DNA of 64,000 nt from Vanessa cardui (GCF_905220365.1 NC_061128.1:3658001-3722000); one strand, 5' to 3'. Numbered from the stretch's first letter, positions 44,761 to 56,893 are shown. The notes: a model not told the origin generated them from the letters alone. A program made the numbers and translations.

Positions 44761-47151
44761 TTTTAGTTTCTAGTTTTTAAACATGTTGTAGAGATAGAGA
44801 ATTCATGGAAATAAAAAAGCAAAAAATTTATGTTCAGAAACGTATTAAGTCAAACTGCTACGAAATAACACACATGTGGAAGTTTTATTAGTTTTCAAAA
44901 CATCCATTTACTCCGTCTGCATCTCGATGTGGAGCAGAGCGTCTCGGAGTTACCTCATCTACATTAAATGGCTTTTAAATGACAGGGTTCGTTGAGGTTA
45001 AATTACTTCCTTGAAACGAAATGATAATTAACTTTTTTAATTTGTCTCTGTAAATGTCTACACTATATTAATTATGTTCTACAAGTATTCTTACAACGAT
45101 AAAAATAAAATAAAATATTTGAACTTGAAAATGTATCGTTATTTTTTATTGTTTTGATAATACCCTTAAGCAACGCTGGCGTTGAATCTACGGTTATTAA
45201 CAGTGCGAGCTAGATCTATGGATCATAGATATCCATCCTGTGGTAAACGCACCGAGCATAGAGAACCAAATCTTGGGATATGGAATCGGTAATTGCCATG
45301 ACTTCGGCCTTATAATTATCTTTATTCTGTCCCGGAACAGAAACCACTGTTTCATATTGGGCATGTCACAACAACTAAAGTTACCGCACAGGCAATTATT
45401 GTGTTAAATCGTACATTCTCCCTTTAGGCAGTAGGCTAGAAAGGAATCGTAACTACCCTGGTCTTAGAGGAAGAGTACTGTGAGGATAGCTAAGGGCTGC
45501 GGAATCCGTACGGGAATAGCTGTGAATATGTTATATCCATTAATCCCAAATGGAAAATCGTCCTTTTATTTTTGATTATAATTCTATAACTTTCTATAAC
45601 TATAACTATGGCATAATGTACAAAATGTTATCTTGTACAGTTAAGCCCACGTGTTTAGCTTTGCACTTTCTATCCTTCAATGCATGCAGTAATAGTGTCC
45701 AGTGACATCAATTATTTAGGAACGAAATTACCAGTTTGTTACTCGTAATTTAAAAACAATCCTAAAATAATGAATACATTTACATTCGAGATTCGGTAAC
45801 CCTTCTAAATTAAGAAACCCGGCTTCATTATAATACATACATAAGCCCGCGACATCAAACATTCTAATAAAACCATTAGCTAAAATGTTTCAGTAATTTC
45901 AGGCAATACACAATGGCACTACGCCGACGTCAGTGTTTATCAGAATAATTTGTATTCCAGGGAGTAAGGGACGTAGACAGGGAGTGCATATAACGAACGA
46001 AGGAATGCTGTTGACAATAACGAACTTCATTTTGTATTCGCATGATGCAAAACGCAATTTCGCTTAGAGTAACATCATTTGAAATTCCAGCGGAAATCAG
46101 GTTTTTTTATTCAGATTCAACACTTGTTTAGTACAAATTTCATTTTAACTGACTTATAAAAAGATGAGGCTATCGGCTTATCGGCTGACACCGACTCCAA
46201 ATATATTAATAATTGTAACTACGTTATATAGTCGTAAATCGACTTTTAAGTAGTCAAATATTTTTCATTTCATTTTACTCAGAACTCCAAAAAAAATTTT
46301 TTTTTCTTTTAAGTGCAAATTAATTTGTTTTGCAATAGTGTTTTGTTTGAAGACGATTTTTCTTTTTTTTTTAATTTTTATTTATTTATAAGTGTTAAAT
46401 CACTTATGCAGTTCTTAATTTGATTTAAAGAAGTCTCCTTTATTGTCTCGCCTTTTTGCTCGAGTGAATGTTATTTGTTGTACATTTTTTACCATAGCTG
46501 TTAATCTTTAATTAGTAATTTACAGCAATGATTTCAAGTTTGTACTTAAACTGGTAGACTAACAACATTTATGTTCGATCAATTTAACGAGGATTTCGCC
46601 TGATTACATCTTCCCCTAAACAAGGGCACCAATTTAGAGAACCTTTTTATCATTCCAATCCATTAGTCAATTTGATTTAGATTTATTGTAAAATATATAT
46701 TTTTTTGTTTAGGGCTGCATTTTCTTCTTTACAGATTAAGTAATTGTAATTCTAGCTATGACATCATTTATGCGATTTAATAATAACTTTTGTTTAAGCT
46801 GTAATCCCTTATCAAAATTATTTTTATCATTCGGCTATATTGGCATTTATGGAGTTTTTTATTTCATACAAAAACCTGCTTGATCGATTTCTTTAAGAAC
46901 TTAATCAGGTTTTTGTTACATATTCATGTCGAATGAAACTGGTCCTAAGTCGATATCATTATTTCGTTCGCTAGATATGAGATACAAACAAATGCACATA
47001 TACATTTAAAAAAAACCTGTAAAACTTGATAAGGAGTTTATTATATAAAAAAAAAAAACTAAATAGACAATAAAAAAGTGTGAAATTAGCATTTGTTAAT
47101 CTCCATAAATCATAAATTATAATTTATTTATAATTAATTACTACGTAACTT
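44761..47151. other. Non-coding stretch
   Basis: No repeat copy or coding frame recognised. Bases 45160-45540 are GC-richer and could be an old repeat or gene remnant, with stops in all frames I followed. An A8/T9 run is at 46289-46305. Confidence 0.4.
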
Positions 47152-47240
47152 AATCGTCGGTAAAGAGTAACTATTGAGTTTCTTACCGGTTCTTCCCGGT
47201 AGAATCTGCATTCTGAACCAGTGATAACTATAATTTAACT
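47152..47240 (-). repeat. Family G fragment, minus strand
   Basis: GAGTTTCTTACCGGTTCTTC, CCGGTAGAATCTGCATTCTG and AACCAGTGATAACT are the reverse of the central family G block. Confidence 0.5.
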
Positions 47241-47816
47241 TATAAAACGATGAGTTACAGTTGCTCTTAAGAGTTTATGATTAAGTATGTGTTACTTTTA
47301 ATATTTTTGACGCACAAAGACATACCATATAATTATTAAATTAAAAGAGTATTTATCTGATTACATTAACATTTTACTTTAAGCACAAAATAAATAGTTA
47401 TACATGTAAATTATAATTAGATGTATATGGCGTTGGTAGATGTTACTATCGACACTTCTGAGTAGAATACTTAAATAGCTTGTGCGGGTTTTGATATTAA
47501 TATGTATATACAGTACAATAGACGTCGCCGGGTTGCGGTTCGGTGCCTGGGAACTTACGGGAAGTGGGAACATTCCGACAACTCTAATTACGGCTTCTTT
47601 ATCGACTTACTGAGATTGTTTGTGTTAAATATTTATTATGAAGCCTCGGTTTTCTTCCTATTCCACAGGATATTGCATACATGTTAGAATAACATCTAGT
47701 ACATCTGTGTCATATAATTTTACGTGTGATGTTTAAGTTTAAAATATTACAATATGCACGTGGAAATAAAATAATTTATTAAATATAGTATTACATATAA
47801 TCATACGTAATATATA

Positions 47817-48019
47817 CATGGTTATTGGTAATTCGACGTATATCCGTTAAGAGGTGATGGGAGTGGTGCAATAATTTACCATTTTTGAGTTATCACGTTT
47901 TTCAGCTTTTTTTAAAATTTTCCAAGAATGCAACTTCATGTATATGGGGGTTAAAATTACTGCAAATAGTCACTCCTGTCACTTCTCAACGGATATACGT
48001 CGAATTACCAATAACCCTG
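47817..48019. mobile_element. MITE with ~47-bp inverted ends, TATATA-flanked
   Basis: The left end CATGGTTATTGGTAATTCGA and the reverse complement of the right end CAGGGTTATTGGTAATTCGA continue matching for about 47 bases with few mismatches (GTATATCCGTT, then GTGA and GGAGTG). TATATA at 47811-47816 and 48020-48025 would be the target duplication (or TA within it). Total 203 bp, with about 108 bases of unpaired, non-coding centre. No transposase; superfamily not assigned. Only copy in the window. Confidence 0.8.
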
Positions 48020-48621
48020 TATATACGATTATATATTATATATAATGATCATAATAAATAAAGTTATAAAAATTTAAATTAAAAAAAAGATTTAAATATG
48101 GATTCTTAGGAATCTTTAGGTTTTACGTACTTTTTAAGAGAATATATTATTGTTTATTAAATATTTCGTTGCTATAATGACGTATGTTCTAAAAACCTTA
48201 GGATGTAGGTATCTTAATTTTTATCAGAATGTAACCAAAAAAATGACGTATTTTTCGAGTCTTACAAAAATATTTGCAATGCATAAATATTTTTACTTGT
48301 AAAACGTAAATCTTAAGCTATCACGTTTCAGTACTAGTACGATAGATTAACGCTAACTATTTGTTTCAGAGTGCGGAGAATACAGCAGATAGCACATTAA
48401 AATTGCTAATGTTTCACCAAACGGATGTGTACTCCAGTAGCGAACTGTGTAATTAAATTTAAAGATTTCCCACATGGAAGACATTACATTAGTAACTAAT
48501 TGTTATATTCATTTAACGTTGAAAATTTATATTTCATTTGATGTGACATATTCCAGACCAATTTCTGCTACAACGGCCCACATCAGAGAGGATCCGAACT
48601 GCTCATTTATATTATTATGTA
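48020..48621. other. AT-rich non-coding stretch
   Basis: No gene or repeat recognised. Confidence 0.5.
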
Positions 48622-48795
48622 CAGTCGGGGTAAGAAAAGGTTCGTCACCTTAAGATCTATTTTCGTGTGCTGAGAATGAGCGATAATCTGCTATACCGAT
48701 TGAAAATGACATATAGTGTCGCAATGATTTCATGTTTAGATTCAAAAGGTACTAACAGTTTAAGACTTGTTAAAGGATTTTGGAAACTGGAGAAA
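48622..48795. mobile_element. MITE family I, copy 2 (right end lost)
   Basis: Starts after TA with CAGTCGGGGTAAGAAAAGGT and follows copy 1 through AAGATCTATTTTCGTGTGC and GATTCAAAAGGTACTAAC to about 48795. The expected CCGACTG right end is not found. Confidence 0.75.
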
Positions 48796-48873
48796 GTTTA
48801 AGAAAAGAGGGAAATAATATTTATTTCTTTCCTCTCAGATTAACGTGAGATTGAAATCTGATACGATGAGAAC

Positions 48874-48907
48874 TGCCAACTTCAAATTCCCACATACCAC
48901 TGAAAAT
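48874..48907 (+). repeat. Short dispersed repeat shared with 52327-52360
   Basis: GC-AACTTCAAATTCC followed by ACTGA-AATT; about 26 of 34 bases match between the two sites. Confidence 0.4.
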
Positions 48908-49519
48908 TGTTTTACCGATATAACAGATTATTTTATTGCTGGACTGACCAAAGGTTCGATGCTAAGAATAATATATGTTGATTAATTTAAATTTATTATT
49001 CGGGATGATGATGATAATACTGTTTCAATTAATATTAATCGCTTTCGAGTTCGTATAGACCTCGGATTTTGCAGCCTTATAACGCGGCTATTATTAGGCT
49101 ACAATCAGGAAGGATGAAACAGTTAATTTTAATACGAGCGTCATAAATCATTAATCGAAATGAGTTAAATAATAAATTTAACTATAAACATTTATGATAA
49201 CGCATAAATAATAGTAAAAGCTACAAGTAAATTGCTTCTAACAGGCTTTCATATTTAAAATAATATATATGTTAGAAAGACTTGTAAGAGAAGTCATAAG
49301 ATGAATGGAAAATAAAACGTCTAATAAAAATTTATGTTGATGCATATTGCATTAGACGTATTGGCAAGCCGCTGCCAATCAGGAGTACTCGTTATGTCTA
49401 TTGTGCTAATAATTACACAAGCTCCCTCACCCTAACGCACTGTAATAAATTACCACAAATTTATTTCAATGATGATGATTGCGTAATGAGCAGAAGATGA
49501 TTATTAGATCACGCTACGC
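48908..49519. other. Non-coding stretch
   Basis: AT-rich, nothing recognised. Confidence 0.5.
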
Positions 49520-49675
49520 CCATGTCGGTAAGTAATGGTATACCGCCCAAGAGCTGTGCTGTATGAAATTTTAACCAAAGAAATTGACTCGCCATTCTTC
49601 TTGCTGCTTATTGATAGAATGTATGGTCAGTAGATGTTAGGTACTTATTCAGACGGGTATGCATAAAGTCAACGC
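49520..49675 (-). repeat. Possible very old family C copy
   Basis: GTAAGTAATGGTATACCGCCC, GTGCTGTATGAAATTTTAACC and GGTACTTATTCAGACGGG keep the order of the family C blocks at low similarity. Confidence 0.3.
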
Positions 49676-49726
49676 CGAGAACTTCCGATATTTTACACTT
49701 ATGACAATTATGACTATTTTCTTATG

Positions 49727-49805
49727 ACGTAACCGTCGAGCACGAGATGAACCATTAACACTCAAATAATTACAAGAAACATGAGTGAGCGTTGGATTCG
49801 CAACC
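49727..49805 (-). repeat. Possible old family A fragment
   Basis: AACCGTCGAGCACGAGATGA and GAGTGAGCGTTGGATTCGCA resemble the middle of family A in reverse. Confidence 0.3.
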
Positions 49806-50134
49806 TTCGATTAAAATTCACTTCTTCTGACATTAAGCAAGAGAATAACACACGTACTTTTTTAAATTCTATTGAAACAACAGCTTGTAAAACTAACTCC
49901 CCACATAGCGTCTGCCCGGCGACGTTACGTGCCACAAACACGCAGCAGAGTTTGCTCGTGAACACAATGCATCCTCGAAGAGAGATTTGTCTTAGCAACT
50001 GTCACCCGCTTATTTGTCTCTTGACTGTCTTAGCTCCTGTTATTAAATACAGCGGATATGGAGTTGGTTGGAGACTAATCGTTATTACTGCAATATTATT
50101 ACTTGGAAAAATATGCGTTTTATCTTTAACTTAG
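49781..50134 (+). CDS. Longest non-repeat ORF, 117 codons, unrecognised
   Basis: ATG-started, TAG-ended. The N-terminal two thirds are polar with five cysteines; the end has a hydrophobic stretch (LIVITAILLLGKICVL, about residues 97-112) that could be one membrane segment. I recognise no family. The opposite strand is open over much of the same part (49762-49998), which weakens the case. The start overlaps what may be a family A SINE remnant. Probably chance or decayed, possibly a young gene. Confidence 0.2.
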   Translation: MSERWIRNLRLKFTSSDIKQENNTRTFLNSIETTACKTNSPHSVCPATLRATNTQQSLLVNTMHPRREICLSNCHPLICLLTVLAPVIKYSGYGVGWRLIVITAILLLGKICVLSLT

Positions 50135-51257
50135 TTACGTTCATTGTATGTGAATATGGTTATGTATTTAATTTAAAGAAAATCTTATTAAATTTTCCAA
50201 TAGTCATTTAATGATGATGGTGGTTGTTCCTACCAGTACTTATTAATTTAAATCAAGCTGAAAAAAAATAGGAAAGGTTTAATGAAATTTCCAAAAATGA
50301 AATAAATAAATATCTAGAAATACGTATTTACTTATTACCAATAAGAATTTAATTAGTATTACTTATTGCTAGAATGATAAGATAATTTTTCTGGTTTACT
50401 TGCCAGGATAAATTTATCTGTGAGTGTCAGAGAATTATTTTGTTACTTTAAAAGACACACAATCATAGCGTCACTGATAGATTTTACACAGTCGACAGAT
50501 CGTAATTCTGCGTTGTCGTTCCGCTGTGAGTCGTTTAAAGTAACGAACAGAGATTCTTTAATGATTTAGGGTTGCCAATATTATCAATATCAAAATATTT
50601 TTTCAAAATCTACAACAAATTTTTATTGGCATCTGAAAAATTGTACAATAAATAACAGCCTCTATTTTCACTTCTCTATGTATGTATATACAGTAAATAA
50701 AACAGTAGCTAAAAGTAAATCTGGAATTGTGGTTTTAGAATTAAATTTTTTAGACTATCAGTAATATTTTGGGCGGTTAGTTACTTTTCTAATTAAAGAA
50801 TTTAATTAGAAAACTAATAAAGAATTGTAAAATCTAGATCCTCTCTCACATGGAAACCACATACCACGAAACGATACACGATGCTAATAAACAAGTCGGT
50901 TTCTCAAAAATTCTGACAATTGTTTAATATTAATCTTATAATGTTTATGTATTAACGATCATACATATAAAATATACATATATTTTACACATCTTTAATA
51001 TTAGTTGCATTCAATATAATATACATACATGTATTACAATCCAGTGTAGTTTGATTCGTGCCCATCTGCATACATACTCGTATAAGACAGCTACTAGGCA
51101 TTCTATTTTCAAAATGGTAAATTGGTTATAAATAAATCTTGTTTTGGTCTTGGGTTATAAAAAAATATTCAGAACTATGTAAATATATGGGACCATATAT
51201 TGTTGTTGACAATTCATTAAGCTATGTGTTCTTCTTTCTATATGTAGAAAGTCATTA
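50135..51257. other. AT-rich non-coding stretch with small hairpin
   Basis: CTTTTCTAATTAAA / TTTAATTAGAAAAC at about 50786-50816 pairs over 13 bases around GAA. Nothing else recognised. Confidence 0.45.
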
Positions 51258-51305
51258 GATAATCAGCTTAATTATGTAAGGATTTACATAATTAAGCTGA
51301 TTATC
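51258..51305. repeat. Perfect 22-bp hairpin with 4-base loop
   Basis: Arm 51258-51279 starts GATAATCAGCTTAATTATGT; loop GGAT at 51280-51283; arm 51284-51305 is the exact complement. There are no mismatches in 22 pairs. Confidence 0.85.
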
Positions 51306-51737
51306 ACAATTATAATTATAACATTAAAATTACACAATTATAATATTAAAATCAATAATGTTTTATAGAGCACTATTGACGATAAATGATTGAATATTAA
51401 TTTGTCGTTTGGTATATTTGGATTTAGCTAAATAAAATTCAAAGGCATTGGGAGTTAGAATCGAACATGTAAAACCTTCGTAAAAATAAATTGTGACGAT
51501 TATACTCTTCGTGCCAGCCCTAATCCACTGAGGCGATTTGGATGCGTCTCACGAACGTCGAGTATGTGAGTGCGACGTCTGCGCCATTCAATGGTTATGA
51601 GTCTTACTGGAATCCGATACTTGATATCGTTTAGGTGGCAACATTATTATAAAACGTCCCTTAAAGATAAATTATTTTTTGCTCTCAGCTCTTGAAGGCT
51701 ATATTACGTAATAGTATTTCAATTTAAAATCCAAGTA
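51306..51737. other. Non-coding stretch
   Basis: A moderately GC-rich patch at 51510-51600 (CGTGCCAGCCC, GATGCGTCTCACGAACGTCG) is unassigned. Confidence 0.4.
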
Positions 51738-51931
51738 GAACCAGAGTAAGTAACCATCGTCAATTTTCAAATTCATTCCTTTACCAAGTCTTAAATTCTT
51801 AGTACCTTTTGAACCTAAACATCAAATTATTGCGGCGCAATATGTAATTCTCGATCGGTAAAGCAGATTATCGCTGATACTGGGCACACGAAAATAGATC
51901 TTAAGGTGACGAACAATTATTCCCCCGACTG
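51738..51931. mobile_element. MITE family I, copy 3 (inverted, both ends)
   Basis: Inverted relative to copies 1 and 2: it ends CCCCCGACTG before TA (51932-51933) and starts GAACCAGAGTAAG after TA (51736-51737). Internal TAGTACCTTTTGAACCTAAA and CACGAAAATAGATCTTAAGG are the reverse of the family blocks. 194 bp, diverged from copy 1 by eye at perhaps one base in six to eight. Confidence 0.8.
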
Positions 51932-52999
51932 TACATTTTTTAAAAAGAAAATGACATAAGTATATATTTATACGAAGTATAATCTAGAAACTAATACGAA
52001 TCAAGACAAATTACCCTTTTGATCGATATTATATACATTTCATATAGTTGTATATTTTATAGAAAGTTATATATTTTATATAATTAGATTTAAATATTAA
52101 GCCAATTTTTAGCGAATTAAAAGATAATCGAGCTTATAACACCGAGTACGTTTTAAAAAAACATGGCGTCATAATATATGATTGTCACGTCGATCAATCA
52201 TAAGAGATGTTAGCTCGCATGCACATTGTACAAGCAACCCTCGCTCTCAGTCCGATGGTACTGGAAAAAGTTTAGGCGCACGACCAATAGCTTTACATGC
52301 TTTTTGAGGCACTGGAGTGTAAAATTGCGAACTTCAAATTCCGAGCTGCTACTGAGAATTCCTAGGAAATCAAAAAGGTTTTATACATTTTAAAACGTTT
52401 TCGGTTGCCAGTGTACATAGGATCATTCATCAACAAACAGTTTCATTCAAATGTTAGGAGGAAATGTTTAGTAAAATTCATATAATATGACTATGTAATA
52501 ATACAGAGCATGTGTATGATTGTGTATGAATATGTGTAGATGTGTGTATGCTTTTACCCAGGACCTCAGTACCTTATAAGGTTACAGTTCCTAAGCTAGT
52601 AACTACTGGTGTGGTAGAGCAGATATTTAATAAAATATCAATATAAAGACATTTTAAATAAAAAATAAGCAATCCTTTTTTTATTTTATCAATCTGTTAC
52701 TTTTTGTGCTGAAGTTTAATGAGAGCGTCACCGCTAATAAAATACTTAACATTTTAAAAGCTCTTTCATTAATAAAATATAATAGAGCTATTAGATCGTA
52801 GATAATAATCTTATAAGTTTTTTCCCTAAAGTTATAATATTATAAATTAATTTAAAATTGAAATATTAAATGATTATATTTTTAGTTTAATTATTTATCC
52901 AAATCAACATTTACTTATTTGAATACAGATACTCCAATTTTATTACATACATAGATAAAATAATCTTATATGTAATATAATCTAGAAAATTAAGCGTTG
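51932..52999. other. Non-coding stretch with TG-rich run
   Basis: Bases 52508-52552 are TGTGTATG-rich. 52327-52360 is the partner of the short repeat at 48874. No gene. Confidence 0.45.
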
Positions 53000-53046
53000 A
53001 AAATCATTCGATTCCTTGGCATTCTTCCAAGGAATCGAATGATTTT
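53000..53046. repeat. Perfect 20-bp hairpin with 7-base loop
   Basis: Arm 53000-53019 (AAAATCATTCGATTCCTTGG), loop CATTCTT, arm 53027-53046 the exact complement. GC content is higher than in the 51.26-kb hairpin. Confidence 0.85.
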
Positions 53047-53465
53047 ATATTGTGGTCTATGCTATGCCATACTCATTCAATATTTTCAATCTGATGTGTA
53101 GGTGAACTGACGCCCAATAGACCACCAAACAATAATAGAATAATATACGTTTATTTACGTATTACTTGTAAAAGTTCGTAAGCAAAATATAACCATCGGA
53201 ATATTTTCCAGCAGTCTACTAAAACGCTAATCGATACCTCGTCTACACTCGACTATAGTCATGAATCGTTGCAATTATGCGTTGTTTTCGCCCCTTTGTA
53301 AGCCGTCAGGGTTGTCAAACGGAAGTACTGATGTGCTGTCAACATGCTGACGTTTAATTAAAAGAATTAATATCAAATAGCATTCTGACATTTCGTCAAA
53401 TATATATAATAGCCCTTGTTAACAGTTTTATTTTTAACATATTTAAGTTCAATTAAAATGATCAT

Positions 53466-53625
53466 TGATGGTTAGTGGTCACCACTATATATACATAAGT
53501 ATTTAAGTATCTTTCTGAGGGTTTAAATATCAGCATTTCTTTTCCCACCAATGCGTTACTAAATTTGGGAGGTAAGTAATATGTTATGCCCCTTGTGTCT
53601 AGCTACACCGAAGTGAGAAAATCAA
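53466..53625 (-). repeat. Family C retroposon, degenerate
   Basis: TGATGGTTAGTGGTCACCAC, then CCACCAATGCGTTACTAAATT and GTTATGCCCCTTGTGTCTAG, in family order. Both ends are lost. Confidence 0.5.
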
Positions 53626-55329
53626 TAGGCAAAGATACAGTTCAGCACATTATGTTCCACTCATCAATCAATTTTTATTTTCGTGTAATCAAATGTCCCA
53701 AATAATATAATGTACGGGCAAATTCTTCACATTATCAATTATGATTATTCCGAATCCGAATTCCGGAAGTTAAATCAAAATTCGAACTTCATACGTTAGG
53801 TAAGACTTCATACCATACTCGATCCGTATCAATTCTTATATGAAAATAATATTCTAGGATATTCCAAGATCATTTCGCAACAACCCTAAGACTTCGAATA
53901 CAGCTACGACACAGGGAAAAGATGTTTAGATTAGAATTTGTTTAATATTATTTTCATGAGCAGCTTTATTAAATTTTCCTGTCCATATAATAATTTTACA
54001 AAATGTTCAGAATATTAGATATATATGAAATTAAAAGACTTTTCAATTACCTAAAATAAAACGACGAAAGTAACATAAAAATATTCATAGTTCAATTTCA
54101 TTTTTATGTTTCAAATTAAATAATCTTTTATTAAATATTTCACGGATCATTTCGAACAACGCATTTCAATTTGCAACATTAAAAGTATTGGAATCCATAA
54201 TCACTTGTAATCCTGACGTGAATTTTATTTTCAATTACGGGTTAGTCACCCTATTTATCGGCAAGACTTATCGTTAAGCTAGAACAATTTATCAAATTAG
54301 TTTAAACGGGATTGTTATAAATAACAACGGATTTACGCTCTTCGTGGTCTTTCCACGAATATTATAAATATAACACGCTACAGATCAAATAAAGGACCAT
54401 TGAAACTAATGTTGGCGAATATGTAATGAATACACAATCAATACCATATACCAGCAGTAGTTATTAGTAACCGATACATCGTTTAAAGCGATATCATCTT
54501 TGAGTTTTATTAATAAGAAATAATAAAAGATATTTTGACAATTCAATCAATTAAAACGATTCACATATGCTTTTAAAAGCGATGACTTTAAAAGTATATT
54601 CTTTCTAATACTCGTATTTGAATTGTAGAATATACACAGCTTCATTTTAGTCGATTATTATTAAGTGGCAAAATTATGAAAATTATATGAATGAATATTA
54701 AAAATGAATTACAAAGGACTGTAATTATAACTTGGCTTTGCTTTAATTTATTCAAAGTCTTCAAGCTTTCAAATCGTTGACGATTAAGCAGTGCATTGAC
54801 TAAAATCGACACGTTTGAACTTCGAATTGGTTTATGAATCGGAATCATACAGTATATGACATCTAACAGTAACAGTCATTGGATATCCTACTTGTACGTC
54901 TGCATTTATTCATTTAAAAGTTGAAACACAAAAATACTTTCGAATACCAGTAAAAAGCAACTGTAGTTATCAAAGAAAAAAAATTGAATTCCAGACAGAC
55001 GAGTCTCTAGAGGATATTGTTAATTAAAATGATGATTTGTTTTATTTTATTGTTTAATTATTTATAAATACACATCAGACAAGTCAGTTTACTGTCAGTT
55101 AAAATAAAAGCAGATTATATAAAAACTTTTATTAATACAACAATATTCTTTTATCACAATCAATATGTAAGCACATAGTCCATTATAGTCATAGAATACA
55201 TTTTGTTGAACGATATACATACAGATCAGCTAGTGAGATAAAGTTTGACAGCTATGTAGTTTAAATGCACCATATAAAATAACTATTAAAATTAGTAAGA
55301 AAAATTTACAGTATTTAATATAGTAATCA
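53626..55329. other. AT-rich non-coding stretch
   Basis: No repeat or gene recognised. The 68-codon minus-strand frame at 54642-54848 is AT-rich and has no motif. Confidence 0.5.
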
Positions 55330-55570
55330 ATCTATATTATATTATAAATTTGAAAGCAATTCTGTCTGCCTGTCTGTCTCTTTCACGACTAAACTCCTAA
55401 ACCGAATTTCATGAAATTTTGTATGAAGCTTTACTTTACTTTTACTTTACTTTACTTTACCTTTTGTATGAAGCAAACTTGAACTACAAGAATGGACATA
55501 GGCTACTTTATTACCTGACACATGACAACTAATACCCTAAAACGCGAGGGAAGCGGGCGACTACTAGTAA
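55330..55570 (-). mobile_element. Family D LINE end with internal (TTTAC)n expansion
   Basis: Reverse copy from ATTATAAATTTGAAAGCAAT to AAACGCGAGGGAAGCGGGCG, CTACTAGTA. TTTTGTATGAAGC occurs twice (about 55417 and 55462), separated by a run of TTTAC/TTTTAC units (about 55429-55461). Confidence 0.65.
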
Positions 55571-55885
55571 TATATAATGTATTTTTTAAAGGCTTCTTAT
55601 AGGTAAGTTATGATTTGGTTCGTCTGTACACGCCCTTGTCGGCTGAGTCACCGCTAACTCACACTACGTTCGTAAGGACACGTACTTCTATGGAAATCAC
55701 GCCATATAATTTTTCGTTAAGCTTGCTTCGTGTTCAATTCCCAGAAAAATTCTTTGTTTTCATATGTATATTAGAGAGTAAATAATTACTCTGTGAGAGA
55801 AGTTTTGACGATTTGTAAATTTAAATTAATATACCTATTATTATCAATATAAATTAAATATCTTGGTACAATGCTTTTAAATACC
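55571..55885. other. Non-coding stretch
   Basis: Bases 55618-55700 (GTCTGTACACGCCCTTGTCG, GCTGAGTCACCGCTAACTCA) are GC-richer, unassigned; the rest is AT-rich. Confidence 0.35.
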
Positions 55886-56130
55886 TGTACTAAAGACCAG
55901 CTCTGGCGTCGTGCGGGTGCAACACAGATACTAATTATACTATAGAATTAATTAAATTTACATGACATTGGAAACTTTTAAAATAATCAGTGTATCTTTA
56001 AAATATTGTCCATGTATTATATACAAAAACCTTTATCTCCAATCACTCGATCTATTAAAAAAACCGTCTCAAAATCCGTTGCGTGATTTAAAAGATCTAA
56101 GCTTGCTTTACACTATGTAATGATAATAAT
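55886..56130 (+). mobile_element. LINE 3' end, family F, second copy
   Basis: GACCAGCTCTGGCGTCGTGC, TTGTCCATGTATTATATACA, CAATCACTCGATCTATTAAA, ACCGTCTCAAAATCCGTTGC and AAAAGATCTAAGC, then ACACTATGTAATGATAA, match 35298-35548. The GGGACAGACAG block is deleted. Confidence 0.6.
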
Positions 56131-56711
56131 TTTAAACAATAGTGGTTCAAACTAATATTATGTACTTTTTATTTTAATTCTTCATAACATTACATATTGA
56201 GCAGCCGTTGGCTTAATAATAGTATAATTATATATCAATATACTAATATATCGCATATAAAAATGCTTTTAAATTCATTAGTTCTTATCTGCTAAGATCT
56301 TATCTCTCCAGTGGTCCGTCGACTGTCATCTGATACTAAGTCTCTAGATTGAGCTTATAGACTCAAATCAAGCACTTGGACAATTTCTAGATACCGGGAA
56401 TATCTAGTCAGCAAAACCCGGCATAGCGTGATAATAAAGCTAGATATGGGCTGTAATATGGAGTGCAAAATGTAAAAAGAAATAATGTACCTTAAATTTG
56501 ATGTTCAGGATGTATAGCTGCTAAATATCTGAAAGGATAAAGAAAAATTTGAAATATGCAGTACAGTAAATTAAAAATAATTATTATATAAAAAAATACA
56601 TGTTTTTAATTTGAGAATATTTAATGTTTATAATATTTAAATATCAGCTGTTTACTAAATATATATGTATGTACATATACACAGTACAAAATACTACTTA
56701 TATTTAATCTT
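56131..56711. other. AT-rich non-coding stretch
   Basis: No repeat or gene recognised. Confidence 0.5.
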
Positions 56712-56877
56712 TTTCGTTCTGTCCATCTGTTTGTTCCGGCTCATCTCTAGAACGGTTGGGCCGATTTGACAGGACTTTCATTGGCAGGTAGATGTTGTAA
56801 TAAAGAGTAACAAGGGTTCAAGAATATTTTTTTTTGTTAATTTCAAAGGTACAAAAAGTCGCGGGTACAGCTAGCAA
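56712..56877 (-). mobile_element. LINE 3' end, family E, second copy
   Basis: TTCTGTCCATCTGTTTGTTC, CTAGAACGGTTGGGCCGATT, ACTTTCATTGGCAGGTAGAT, TAATAAAGAGTAAC and AAAGTCGCGGGTACAGCTAGC match 16528-16678. Confidence 0.6.
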
Positions 56878-56893
56878 GAAATATGAGGTTTCG

